Below are positions 23,528 to 31,907 of a DNA stretch of 36,807 bases, in pieces (positions within the stretch are counted from its first letter, which is position 1; every line of letters begins with the position of its first letter). A program made the translations under genes and the position numbers. Origin of the DNA: Myxococcota bacterium (GTDB taxonomy: Bacteria > Myxococcota_A > Polyangia > HGW-17); assembly GCA_018821305.1 (NCBI GenBank), contig JAHJMN010000031.1:1-36807 (forward strand), written 5' to 3'. The notes under the pieces were generated by a model. The model made no database searches. It was not told the DNA's origin and saw only the letters and a program-made list of their open reading frames with translations.

Positions 23528-24553
23528 CTAATAAAAGAGGAGGGGAAGTGGTAGTAATCCAGCTATGGTGAGTGCTTTAATAAATAAAAGAATGAGAAAA
23601 ATATAGAATAGTATTTTAAACTTTGTCTCGGACAGTCTGTCCCAGGCAAGAGTCATGAATAATGAAATATAAAAAATCATTTCTGAAAGAAAAACAAATT
23701 CATGAGAAATAAGTTTAAAAACTGAAGCAAGGAGCATTGGAATTAAAAACCAATAATTTTTTGAACATCTGAGTGGAAAAATAGAGTAAATTCCAATAAT
23801 TATCATAAGTAAAGAAACGATAGAATATACAATACGTGTCCGGTTTATGGCTTTCAGTGTCTTTTGAAGATTTTTATGAGTATTTTCATCGGTAATAATT
23901 CGATCGGAAAATGCATATATAGAACTGAAGCTCTCCCAATCTGAAGTTCTCAGGCAGAGTTGCAAACTCGTATTCAGTGCTTTAGTACTGACATCTCCTT
24001 CATTATAAAGAGCTGCTTTAAGTAAGAATCGGATTGCTTCTCTGGTCTTTCGCTTTTCGATTTTTTCTTTTGCAAGGTAAATGTAAAGGTCTGCATTCCA
24101 ACTGAAATCAGGAAATTTTGCAGTAAATTCATCAATCTTTTTGATTCGTTCTTTCTCCGATGAAGTGATTACTTCATACCAGCGTCTCATTATGATTGCA
24201 TTTCCTGTGTTAAACCCTCGTTCAAGGCGGTTAAGCCATGAAACTACAAATTTTTTAAGTGGAAATTCCGGAGAAAACTCAGGTCTCTGGGAAAGTTCCC
24301 TTAGAATACCTGAAACCGCATGAAAATCCCTGGAAAAATAATTAAGGACAGCATTCAAAAATCTTGCTTTGTCAGACCAGACAGTATCTTTATGCTTATA
24401 ACTGACTACTTTAAATCTCGTTTTTGCCAAATCAGTTTTTCCGGAGATCATTAGATTTAAAGCATCAATGTAAGCAGCTCTGCCAGACGCATCAGAAGTG
24501 GGTTCTGCTTTAGTTGTTGAAAAAAGTGCAATAAAAATAAACGTTAAGATCAT
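23528..24553 (-). CDS. Membrane protein with periplasmic helical-repeat domain
   Basis: A protein of 341 residues. A Sec signal (MILTFIFIALFSTTKA) leads to a helical region (about 20-240) with TPR-like alternation (YIDALNLMISGKTDLAKTRF, then RFLNAVLNYFSRD). Three or four transmembrane helices (about 245-341) end the chain. I do not recognise a family. Its ATG overlaps the stop of the sigma-54 regulator upstream (TAATG on the minus strand), so translation is coupled and the two products are probably functionally linked. The gene could encode the membrane input or output partner of that regulator. The stop codon TAG falls inside an AGCGGTCTAAT copy (23522-23532) of the dispersed repeat word. 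Confidence 0.75.
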   Translation of the reverse strand: MILTFIFIALFSTTKAEPTSDASGRAAYIDALNLMISGKTDLAKTRFKVVSYKHKDTVWSDKARFLNAVLNYFSRDFHAVSGILRELSQRPEFSPEFPLKKFVVSWLNRLERGFNTGNAIIMRRWYEVITSSEKERIKKIDEFTAKFPDFSWNADLYIYLAKEKIEKRKTREAIRFLLKAALYNEGDVSTKALNTSLQLCLRTSDWESFSSIYAFSDRIITDENTHKNLQKTLKAINRTRIVYSIVSLLMIIIGIYSIFPLRCSKNYWFLIPMLLASVFKLISHEFVFLSEMIFYISLFMTLAWDRLSETKFKILFYIFLILLFIKALTIAGLLPLPLLFY

Positions 24554-25926
24554 TATTCCTGAGCTTTGTTAATATTATAACTCTTGAGTTTTTTATGTAG
24601 ATTGGTTCTTTCCAGTCCCAGAATATCTGCCGCCCGGGTAATGTTCCAATCACATTCTTCAAGTTTCATCAGTATGAACGATTTCTCCATTTCAGATTTG
24701 AATTCCTTGAGACTCATATGAGAAAACTTTGCAATATCAAAATCCACAGTAACAATGTGATTCAGGTTAAATGGAAGATCCTTCACACCAATGTTATCGG
24801 AGCTTAATATAACCATTCGTTCTACCTGATTTTTTAACTCGCGAATATTTCCAGGCCAGTTATAAGATTGCATAGCTTCCATTGCTTTTTGATCAATGGA
24901 CTTTGTTTTAAAACCATACTCTTTGCAGAACGATTTTACAAATCCATCCACAAGTTGTGGGATGTCCTCGGGTCGTTCCCGGAGGGGGGGGAGATGAAGA
25001 GGAATTACACTGAGTCGGAAAAATAAATCCTCTCGGAATGTTCCATCCTTCACCATCAGTTGCAGATCCCGGTTGGTTGCAGCAATTACTCTTACATCAA
25101 CGTAAAGTAGTTGTTCACCCCCGACCCTTTGAACTTCCCCTGACTGCAGAACTCTTAGAACCTTTGCTTGAGCATTGAGGCTCATATCGCCTATTTCATC
25201 CAGAAAAATCGTACCTCCATCTGCTAGTTCAAATAGTCCGATTTTTCGATTAAGTGCTCCAGTAAAGGCACCTTTCTCATGGCCGAAAAGCTCACTTTCA
25301 ATGAGTTCTGGTGGAATTGCTGCACAGTTTACTTTTATTAAAGGCTTATCATGGAGAGTAGAATTTTTATGGATAGCTCTGGCTACGAGTTCCTTACCTG
25401 TTCCACTTTCTCCGGTTATCAAAACTCTGCCCTTGGTTGGTGCAATCTTTTCGATCTGTCTGAAAAGTTCCAGAATAGCAGGACTTGTCCCAATCATTTC
25501 ATATTTATCGGAGAGCTGGGACGCAAGATTATCTCTCTGATCGAGAAGTCTACGATGCTCGAAAGCATTATTTACGGTCACCAGGATGCGTGAACGATCC
25601 AGAGGTTTTTCAAGAAAATCAAAAGCCCCGTTCTTAACGGTTTCCATAGCTTCAGATGTTGTTGCCTGACCACTTATTACAATAATAACTGGCCTTGTTT
25701 CCCTGAAAACTCTTTTTTGAATGATTTTCAAGGCTTCCATGCCGCTCATGCCGCCAAGTTTCAGATCGAGCAAAACGACATCAATTGCACTTTTGGAAGT
25801 TAATATATCAATTCCTTTTTCTGCGCTGTCTGCCTCAAGGAAAGTGTAGCCTTCCCCCTCTAAAACGAGTCTCAGTGCATTTCTTATGTTTTTTTCATCG
25901 TCAATAACAAGGACTGTTTTTTTCAT
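24553..25926 (-). CDS. Sigma-54-dependent response regulator (NtrC family)
   Basis: A transcription activator of 457 residues. The N-terminal receiver has Asp9/Asp10, phospho-Asp54 and Lys107. The central AAA+ domain carries Walker A GESGTGKE (172-179), the sigma-54-contacting GAFTGA loop (219-224) and Walker B TIFLDEIGDM (239-248), followed by the R-finger region. A Fis-type helix-turn-helix (about 425-452, WNITRAADILGLERTNLHKK) binds DNA. All catalytic residues are intact. It therefore activates sigma-54 promoters after phosphorylation by an unidentified kinase. The only kinase-like gene near it (19818-23327) lacks its phospho-His. A candidate -24/-12 site lies upstream of the neighbouring OmpA-like gene. 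It ends TAATG with the membrane protein gene. Confidence 0.95.
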   Translation of the reverse strand: MKKTVLVIDDEKNIRNALRLVLEGEGYTFLEADSAEKGIDILTSKSAIDVVLLDLKLGGMSGMEALKIIQKRVFRETRPVIIVISGQATTSEAMETVKNGAFDFLEKPLDRSRILVTVNNAFEHRRLLDQRDNLASQLSDKYEMIGTSPAILELFRQIEKIAPTKGRVLITGESGTGKELVARAIHKNSTLHDKPLIKVNCAAIPPELIESELFGHEKGAFTGALNRKIGLFELADGGTIFLDEIGDMSLNAQAKVLRVLQSGEVQRVGGEQLLYVDVRVIAATNRDLQLMVKDGTFREDLFFRLSVIPLHLPPLRERPEDIPQLVDGFVKSFCKEYGFKTKSIDQKAMEAMQSYNWPGNIRELKNQVERMVILSSDNIGVKDLPFNLNHIVTVDFDIAKFSHMSLKEFKSEMEKSFILMKLEECDWNITRAADILGLERTNLHKKLKSYNINKAQE

Positions 25927-25978
25927 CTGTTACTTCCGCTGCAAATTTTTTGTGGATTGTCATTGGATGGGAACAGGA

Positions 25979-27892
25979 TCAGTCTTCAAGAATAATGAAG
26001 AGAATTCTGCGGTTAGTTTTCTGTTTAGTCCTGCTATTTCCCTTATAAAGAGACATCTGACTTCCAAGGGGCTGAATAGCAAACCTGTTGGCAGGCAATC
26101 CTTTGGATATGATGTACTTTTTAACCGTTTCGGCTTGAGCTTGTGTTACCTTGTAGGCTTCAGTAGAGGAAATGGTAGTATCAGTATTGATCATAATTGC
26201 CATGCGCGGGATGGCTTTCATGGCTTTCATGAAGAGCACAAACTGATCAATGGCTTTTTTACCGGAATCCGTAAGTTCTGCCCCGCGGCCATCTTTAAAC
26301 CACTCGTCTTTTCGTGACGGGAATTTGAACTCAAGGCCTGCCTTAGTCATGCCCATGATTTTTATGCTTTGACTGACAGTAAACCATGGCTTGCCCTTAT
26401 CAGGACAACCGTCGTCGTCATCAACGCCATTAATGGTTTCTTTCTTACCAGGACACTTGTCTTTATCGTCAGTAACACCGTCTTCATCGGAATCAAGCAT
26501 TGAAAGCGGGCAACCATGGTTTTTCGCTTCACCCTTGTGTTTCGGGCACTTGTCTTTGGAATCCATAACACCGTCGCCGTCACCGTCGTAAGTATCTATA
26601 GTACATCCTTCGTATTTGGATTCACCGGCTTGATTCGGACATTTGTCTTTATCGTCGTAAATACCATCACCGTCGGAGTCAATGGCACTTAACGGACAGC
26701 CTTTATTTGATTTGGGACCGGCGGCTTTGGGGCACTGATCCTGAATATCTGGAATGCCATCTTTGTCGTTATCGAGTTCCGGACAACCGTCTTCGTCTTC
26801 GAAACCGTCGATATCTTCTGCCTTATCAGGGCACTTATCTTTCGAGTCTGGGATGCCGTCTTTGTCGTTGTCGATATCCGGGCAACCATCATCGTCTTCG
26901 AATCCGTCTTTATCTTCTTTGAGGAAGGGACATTTGTCATGAGTATCGGGAACGCCATCATTATCGGAATCTTTGAAGTTTGGATTCCACTTAACGCCAA
27001 TGATTCCACGGAAAAGGGGCGTACCGACACCAGCTACGACACCCATGTTGAAACCAGCATGAACGGTAATACCGTTAGCAACTTCATAGCCGGCACCAAT
27101 ACCGCCTTCAACGGGATGATCATGTTTGGCACCGGAAAATCCGCTTCGACCGGTGATTTCTGCCGTAATTTTAAGCTTTTCTATGACTTGATACCAGGCG
27201 CCAGCTCCGTAAACTATCTGGTTACCCTGCTCGAATTTATCATTGAAAAAGGCACTGTCTGAGGCACTGAGTCGGAACAGGAAACCAGCTTCAACAGCGG
27301 CACCAAATTTTCCGGCATCATACATGAAAAGTGCGCGAAGGGCAGCAGTGGGACCTGATTCACCGGTGAAGTTATCACTGTATTTACCAGTGGGAAGGCC
27401 AATTCGAAGGTCAAGACCAGCATTGATAGCATTCTGCTTGTAGAATCGAGCTTTTGCATGGAGAGTTACATCACCCCATGCCATTGGATTTAAACCTTCA
27501 GTTTCAAGTCCTTCATCGTCGACTTTGTTGCCTTGTACAAAACCTACAGGGACGGATAAACCAACGAGATATTTATCAAAAAGACCAAGGTAACCGCCAA
27601 GTTCTGCCATTCCAATCATGCTGACAAGTTTGGCTCTCACGTCGCCGATATTATTACCTTCCATATTGTAAATAACGAATGGATCCATGCCAAAGCCGAA
27701 AACCATCATGGCACCATATTCCATGTGTGCCGGCATGTGGAGGGATGATGTGTAAAGGAAAGGCCCCCTTCCGACAGCTGGCCTCAATGTGAGAACATCG
27801 AGGGAGTCGGATTGAGGTGCCTGAGCGGCGGAAAGTTGTGCATAAAGCATAACAGCCATAAAAACGATAAAATTTCTAAATTTTGCCATCAT
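25979..27892 (-). CDS. OmpA-family outer-membrane protein with TSP3 repeats
   Basis: Exported protein of 637 residues. I start it at the ATG-ATG at 27892, which follows GGAGAGGAAC, rather than an in-frame ATG 33 bp upstream with no site. The signal peptide ends near LSAAQA. Residues about 20-310 look like a beta barrel with alternating aromatic strands. Next come six thrombospondin type-3 calcium-binding repeats (DxDxDGxxDxxDxCP form, about residues 315-500). The C-terminal OmpA-like domain (about 530-637) keeps the Asp of INTD and the NRRILF end, but the usual LSxxRA motif is VTQAQA, losing the Arg that grips diaminopimelate. Peptidoglycan anchoring may be weak or altered. It is divergent in style from the other surface proteins here. 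Confidence 0.88.
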   Translation of the reverse strand: MMAKFRNFIVFMAVMLYAQLSAAQAPQSDSLDVLTLRPAVGRGPFLYTSSLHMPAHMEYGAMMVFGFGMDPFVIYNMEGNNIGDVRAKLVSMIGMAELGGYLGLFDKYLVGLSVPVGFVQGNKVDDEGLETEGLNPMAWGDVTLHAKARFYKQNAINAGLDLRIGLPTGKYSDNFTGESGPTAALRALFMYDAGKFGAAVEAGFLFRLSASDSAFFNDKFEQGNQIVYGAGAWYQVIEKLKITAEITGRSGFSGAKHDHPVEGGIGAGYEVANGITVHAGFNMGVVAGVGTPLFRGIIGVKWNPNFKDSDNDGVPDTHDKCPFLKEDKDGFEDDDGCPDIDNDKDGIPDSKDKCPDKAEDIDGFEDEDGCPELDNDKDGIPDIQDQCPKAAGPKSNKGCPLSAIDSDGDGIYDDKDKCPNQAGESKYEGCTIDTYDGDGDGVMDSKDKCPKHKGEAKNHGCPLSMLDSDEDGVTDDKDKCPGKKETINGVDDDDGCPDKGKPWFTVSQSIKIMGMTKAGLEFKFPSRKDEWFKDGRGAELTDSGKKAIDQFVLFMKAMKAIPRMAIMINTDTTISSTEAYKVTQAQAETVKKYIISKGLPANRFAIQPLGSQMSLYKGNSRTKQKTNRRILFIILED

Positions 27893-27973
27893 GTTCCTCT
27901 CCAGGTAACTGTTGACACTATACATGAAAGTGTTCTTGAACTAAAGAAATTTCATTACAATTTGTTGTACTTC

Positions 27974-27988
27974 GCAAAACTTTAACCA
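27974..27988 (-). promoter_or_regulatory. Candidate sigma-54 (-24/-12) site
   Basis: On the minus strand, TGGTTA-N5-TTGC gives GG and GC separated by exactly ten bases, the invariant spacing of sigma-54 promoters; the match to TGGCAC-N5-TTGCA is otherwise imperfect. It lies about 80 bases upstream of the OmpA/TSP3 start codon at 27892. Two genes on, the same strand encodes a sigma-54 activator. A single such match could occur by chance. Confidence 0.3.
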
Positions 27989-28007
27989 GACTCTAACAGG
28001 TTTTTGA

Positions 28008-28350
28008 CTAGACCCAATGCTGCTCGGCTTGTGAATTTTTGAAGTAAATAATTAATAAATACAACATTATATAATAATTACAGGAAAACAGAAAGCCAGG
28101 GGGAACAGGGGCAAGAGCAGGGCGTTTACTTTGAAGGAAAGTGTTGTTGGGGCATTAAGACCGCTTTCGCAAGCGGTCAAGATCTATTACAATTCAGTAT
28201 TTGAATATGAACTTTCAGGAATAAGACCCTGAATGTCCTGATTCTGCTACTGTTTCTGACTCTCTGAATGTTCTTCCTTTGATTAATGCGTGTTATTTTT
28301 GTTAACAATATCATCTAATACGGTACTACCGAGCAGTGTTTTTATTAGAC
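28008..28350. mobile_element. MITE-like element B with terminal inverted repeats
   Basis: A homologue of element A, about 343 bp. The left end is CTAGACCCAATGCTGCTCGG (28008-28027) and the right end carries CTACCGAGCAGTG...ATTAGAC (28327-28350), a looser inverted match. The interior foldback has arms CAGGGGCAAGAGCAGGG (left) and CTGATTCTGCTACTG (right). It shares 28115-28137 exactly with element A and most of CAATTCAGTATTTGAATAT. Inside it, 28159-28178 is a perfect hairpin of the family word. It fills most of the gap 27893-28442 between two minus-strand genes; no gene is seen there. Confidence 0.6.
28159..28178. repeat. Perfect hairpin of the GACCGCTT word
   Basis: GACCGCTT-TCGC-AAGCGGTC: eight paired bases and a four-base loop, within element B. 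Element A lacks this hairpin at the equivalent place, so it looks like an insertion of two facing copies of the family word. No T-tract follows, so it is not a typical terminator. Confidence 0.7.
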
Positions 28351-28360
28351 AGCTTACTGA

Positions 28361-28398
28361 GCAATACTATAGTGACTCGTTTTAAAGAAAAGCTTCAG
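28361..28398. repeat. Truncated left edge of repeat unit P
   Basis: Bases 28361-28398 (GCAATACTATAGTGACTCGT then TTAAAGAAAAGCTTCAG) match the left edge of unit P at 19546-19582 with few changes. The similarity stops there, before the foldback. This shows the A/B element and unit P occur in the same relative order at two loci, with unit P cut short here next to the C92-type gene. Confidence 0.65.
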
Positions 28399-28442
28399 CA
28401 AAAACCGCAATTTCATATAGTTTTTAGCATATACAAGACAGT

Positions 28443-29099
28443 CTAACGTTCGAAATTGTATATGATATCGAAGGCTGGTAGATTCAATAGCGATGCGGGA
28501 TTTGTTCCTGGTTTGCCTTCGGGTACTACCAGATTCTTTTTGGCGAAATACTCCTGAAAAACTCTGTATTCTTTTCCTGATTTTTTGCCGAAAAACATGG
28601 GATGCCGGGGTAAGATTTTCAGACCCATAGTGAGAAAACTGTCGGAAATGAGCTCACTGCAATAATATCTGTCATTGTCCGGCATAAAAATATCATCGTA
28701 GGGTTTGCCTAATCGTTTTTCCAGTTCTTTAATAAAAAATGGAATTAATGTCTGATATTCTTTTTTTAATCGAACGATGTAGATGACCTGACGACGACTT
28801 TTCTTTCTGGAACGCTTAATAAATTCATTCAGGGGAGTTCTCTTAACGGATCCATATGCTTCAATTACATAGTCTTTTCCATCATGCTTTGTAAACACTC
28901 CTGCATGGCTGATTCCGTGGTAATTTTTTAGTTTTGTTGCCTTTTCAATTGAATTACAAAGATCCCCGCACGGAATACTCTGAAGAATAATATCCCCTTC
29001 CTGCAGGAGGTTTCTTCCGGGAAATGAACTTGAATTATTGCCGGAGCAGGAAAAAACAAAAAGTGAACTGATTAGAATCAAGTGCTTTAAATATAACAT
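28443..29099 (-). CDS. YiiX/C92-type permuted papain-like lipoprotein
   Basis: A predicted lipoprotein of 218 residues, lipobox FVFSC (lipidated Cys18). The catalytic domain matches the permuted NlpC/P60 papain-like group (YiiX/YaeF, MEROPS C92): LLQEGDIILQ opening, SHAGVF with His65, VIEAYG with Glu80, TPLNEF, GKPYDDIF, and YYCSEL with nucleophile Cys147. In this permuted layout the His precedes the Cys, as seen here. Family members are thought to cleave amide or thioester bonds, possibly in lipids or peptidoglycan; the substrate is unknown. Its 3-prime end abuts the repeat block at 28008-28398. Confidence 0.85.
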   Translation of the reverse strand: MLYLKHLILISSLFVFSCSGNNSSSFPGRNLLQEGDIILQSIPCGDLCNSIEKATKLKNYHGISHAGVFTKHDGKDYVIEAYGSVKRTPLNEFIKRSRKKSRRQVIYIVRLKKEYQTLIPFFIKELEKRLGKPYDDIFMPDNDRYYCSELISDSFLTMGLKILPRHPMFFGKKSGKEYRVFQEYFAKKNLVVPEGKPGTNPASLLNLPAFDIIYNFER

Positions 29100-29440
29100 A
29101 AGTGTGCCTCGCGAATTGAACCCATTAAATTAATGTTCTATAATATGAACTTTTCAAGCTTTCACCAAATCTGGACACAGAACATTAAGAATGAAGACTT
29201 TGAAATTATTGCAGTATTCTGAATAACATGTTTTAATAAACATGCTCAATTTTGATAAAAATTGAATTTCAGGACACGAACCCATTATGTCACATTTTCC
29301 ATTTTCAGGAATGAGGAAATTCATCCAAAACTTCAATTTTTCGACTTTCAGGGTCAGAGACTTCTTGACACTCGGGCGGCTTTGTACTCCAATCCTTCAC
29401 CGGAGTAAATTTTAACCTCTGTTTCTATAAGGAGTTACAT
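29100..29440. other. Intergenic region upstream of glyA
   Basis: About 340 bp between the divergent C92-type gene and glyA. It is AT-rich with no convincing gene; a 60-codon minus-strand frame at 29154-29336 has no features. TTGACA at 29365-29370 could be a -35, but the -10 at 17 bases (TCCAAT) is poor. ACTCC...GGAGT (29386-29406) is a small dyad just before the glyA leader. I see no purine, glycine or SAM riboswitch pattern. GGAG at about 29431 is the glyA ribosome site. Confidence 0.5.
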
Positions 29441-30751
29441 ATGTTGGATCAGGCAATACTTTCAGGTTTAAAAGAAGTTGATAATGAAGTTTTTGATCTT
29501 GTTGTTTCTGAAGAAACACGTCAGCAAAGACAAATCAGGCTTATACCATCGGAAAATTACGCATCCTGCGCCGTCAGGGCTGCTTTAGCAACCAGTTTTA
29601 CCAATAAATATGGCGAAGGTTATCCCGGACGTCGTTATTATCAAGGGCAGGTTAACACCGATAAAATAGAAAATCTTGCTATTGAGAGGGCAAAACAACT
29701 CTTTGGATATCCCTTTGCCAATGTTCAGGCTTTAAGTGGTGCCCCGGCCAATCTGGCAGTTTATACCGCTTTCCTTAAACCTTTTGCCGGGAAAATTATG
29801 GCCATGCGACTTGATCACGGTGGTCATCTCACCCATGGAAGCCCCGTTAGCGTTACCGGAGCATGGTTTGAGATAAGTCATTACGGTTGTCAGGAAGATG
29901 ATTATCTCGATATGGAAAAGATTCGGGCACAGGCTCTGGAATTTCGTCCTGATGTACTGGTCTGTGGATACACTGCATACCCAAGAACAATTGATTTCAA
30001 GGCTTTCGGCGAAATCGCCAGGGAAGTTGGAGCAATAAGTTTAGCGGACATTTCTCACATTGCTGGTCTTATTGCTGGAGGCAGCCATCCATCACCATTC
30101 CCGCATATGGATGTTGTGACATTTACGACGCATAAAACCCTTCGGGGACCCCGTGCGGCAATTATTCTCAGTAAAGATCCTGAGCATGCAGATAAAATAG
30201 ATAAAGCTGTATTTCCAGGACTTCAGGGTGGACCTCACTTTAATACTATTTCTGCGATAGCAGTGGCATTAAAGGAAGCTCTCAGCCCGGCTTTTAAATC
30301 ATACACAGATCAGGTAGTAAAAAATGCGATATCTGTTGCGGATGAACTGAAGGGCCGTGGTTATCATATTATCAGTGGCGGTACAGACAATCACCTTGTC
30401 TTAGTGGATGTACGAAAGAGTTGTAATCTCCCTGGAAAACGTGTTGCGGAAGCTCTTGAAGATGTTGGTATAGTTTGTAATTTCAATACAGTACCAAACG
30501 CAAGTGACAGACAAAAACCACTTTTCCCGGATGGAATCAGGCTTGGAACTCCTTCCATTACTACCCGTGGCTTTAAGGAAAATGATTGTCGGAAAGTTGC
30601 TGAGCTTATGGATCGCACCATGAAAAATATAAAAGCAGGCAAACTTGAAAAAGGTGAAAGTCCATTTATTGATGAAGCTATCAAGGACCAGATAGCTGCT
30701 GAAGTTGCAGAACTTGCAACATCATTTCCAACTTTCAGTTGGCAGGAGTAG
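29441..30751 (+). CDS. glyA: Serine hydroxymethyltransferase
   Basis: A PLP enzyme of 436 residues that interconverts serine and glycine while charging tetrahydrofolate with a one-carbon unit. Strong signatures: LIPSENYAS (34-42), TNKYGEGYPGRRYYQG (54-69), LSGAPANLAVY (98-108), LDHGGHLTHGSP (124-135), the ADISHIAGLIAGG segment (202-214) and the PLP lysine motif TTHKTLRGPR with Lys232. The length is slightly above typical bacterial forms (about 415). It is followed after four bases by deoB, so the two are co-transcribed, supplying one-carbon units and pentose phosphate for nucleotide metabolism. Confidence 0.97.
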   Translation: MLDQAILSGLKEVDNEVFDLVVSEETRQQRQIRLIPSENYASCAVRAALATSFTNKYGEGYPGRRYYQGQVNTDKIENLAIERAKQLFGYPFANVQALSGAPANLAVYTAFLKPFAGKIMAMRLDHGGHLTHGSPVSVTGAWFEISHYGCQEDDYLDMEKIRAQALEFRPDVLVCGYTAYPRTIDFKAFGEIAREVGAISLADISHIAGLIAGGSHPSPFPHMDVVTFTTHKTLRGPRAAIILSKDPEHADKIDKAVFPGLQGGPHFNTISAIAVALKEALSPAFKSYTDQVVKNAISVADELKGRGYHIISGGTDNHLVLVDVRKSCNLPGKRVAEALEDVGIVCNFNTVPNASDRQKPLFPDGIRLGTPSITTRGFKENDCRKVAELMDRTMKNIKAGKLEKGESPFIDEAIKDQIAAEVAELATSFPTFSWQE

Positions 30752-30755
30752 TAAG

Positions 30756-31907
30756 ATGTCCAGGGTTTTACTTATTGTTTTAGACAGTGTCGGTGCCGGG
30801 GAAGCATTCGATGCGGAAAAGTACGGTGATGTTGGTGCGGATACCCTCGGTCACATAATCAATCGGTTTTCCGAAAATGGAAACCCCCTGTCACTTCCCA
30901 ACCTTTCTCGATGGGGACTTTCGCATATTACATCGGGTCTTGAAAAAGTTGCTCCGGAAGCGTTTTATGGGCTTATGGAACCGGCTTCGGCAGGGAAGGA
31001 TACCACCATCGGGCATTGGGAACTTATGGGAATGATTCTTGATAAACCTTTTGCAACTTTTCCCAAGGGTTTTCCACCGGAGATCGTGAAAAAACTTGAA
31101 AGATCGACTGGTCATACTTTTATCGGTAACAAAACAGCAAGTGGTACTGAAATTATTGCGGAACTTGGGGAAGAACACTTGTCATCAGGTTCACTGATTC
31201 TTTACACAAGTGCTGATTCCGTCATTCAGATAGCATCTCATGAGGAAAAAGTTCCTCTCGATGAGCTTTACCGTGTATGCAAAGCAGCCCGGCTTATTGG
31301 CGATGAGTATAAAATCGGTAGAGTGATTGCACGACCATTTACCGGTGATATTGGCTCTTTTGTAAGAACATCAAATCGACATGATTACAGTTATGATCCT
31401 CCACCGGTGAGTGTTCTGACACGTATTTGTGATGCAGGTCTACCAGTTGTTGGTGTTGGTAAAATAAGTGATATTTTCAACACACGCGGTGTTTCCGAAA
31501 CTCATCCTACCAAAGGAAATACCAACGGAATTGAAACAACATTAAAATTATGGTCGGATTTAAAAGAAGGTCTATTGTTTGTAAACCTCGTGGATTTTGA
31601 CATGCTGTACGGCCATCGTAATAACTGGGAAGGTTATGGCCGTGCCCTGGAGGAATTTGACGCGGCAATTCCACGGATTGAAGAACTAACAAAGCCCGGC
31701 GATCTGGTTATGATTACAGCGGATCACGGGAATGATCCTACTTTCCCTGGAACTGATCATAATCGGGAAAATGTTCCAATTCTGGCTTTCTTGAAGGGAA
31801 CAAAAGCGATGCCTCTCGGAATGCGTAAAACATTTGCCGATTGCGGAGCTACCTGTGCCAGACATCTCGGCGTGGAATGGAAATCTCCCGGCGTGCCATT
31901 CTTTTAG
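30756..31907 (+). CDS. deoB: Phosphopentomutase
   Basis: An alkaline-phosphatase-superfamily enzyme of 383 residues that interconverts (deoxy)ribose 1- and 5-phosphates in nucleoside salvage. The metal ligands and active-site motifs are present: LDSVGAGEA near the start, GKDTTIGHWELMG holding the phospho-Thr, DFDMLYGHRN, and TADHGNDPTFPGTDHNRE near the C-terminus. The start is the ATG at 30756 (SRVLLIVLDSVG); an earlier in-frame ATG at 30705 lies inside glyA and adds unrelated sequence. Its stop overlaps by three bases the stop of the convergent lamin-tail lipoprotein gene. Confidence 0.96.
   Translation: MSRVLLIVLDSVGAGEAFDAEKYGDVGADTLGHIINRFSENGNPLSLPNLSRWGLSHITSGLEKVAPEAFYGLMEPASAGKDTTIGHWELMGMILDKPFATFPKGFPPEIVKKLERSTGHTFIGNKTASGTEIIAELGEEHLSSGSLILYTSADSVIQIASHEEKVPLDELYRVCKAARLIGDEYKIGRVIARPFTGDIGSFVRTSNRHDYSYDPPPVSVLTRICDAGLPVVGVGKISDIFNTRGVSETHPTKGNTNGIETTLKLWSDLKEGLLFVNLVDFDMLYGHRNNWEGYGRALEEFDAAIPRIEELTKPGDLVMITADHGNDPTFPGTDHNRENVPILAFLKGTKAMPLGMRKTFADCGATCARHLGVEWKSPGVPFF

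Noticed and set aside
26362-27030. Alternate-frame open frames over the TSP3 repeats
   Set aside because: They arise from the repetitive GAT/GAC-rich coding of calcium-binding repeats in the real minus-strand gene.
29100-29440. Riboswitch or tRNA before glyA
   Set aside because: No conserved riboswitch core, cloverleaf or terminator hairpin could be drawn; only a small dyad and a weak promoter match are present.
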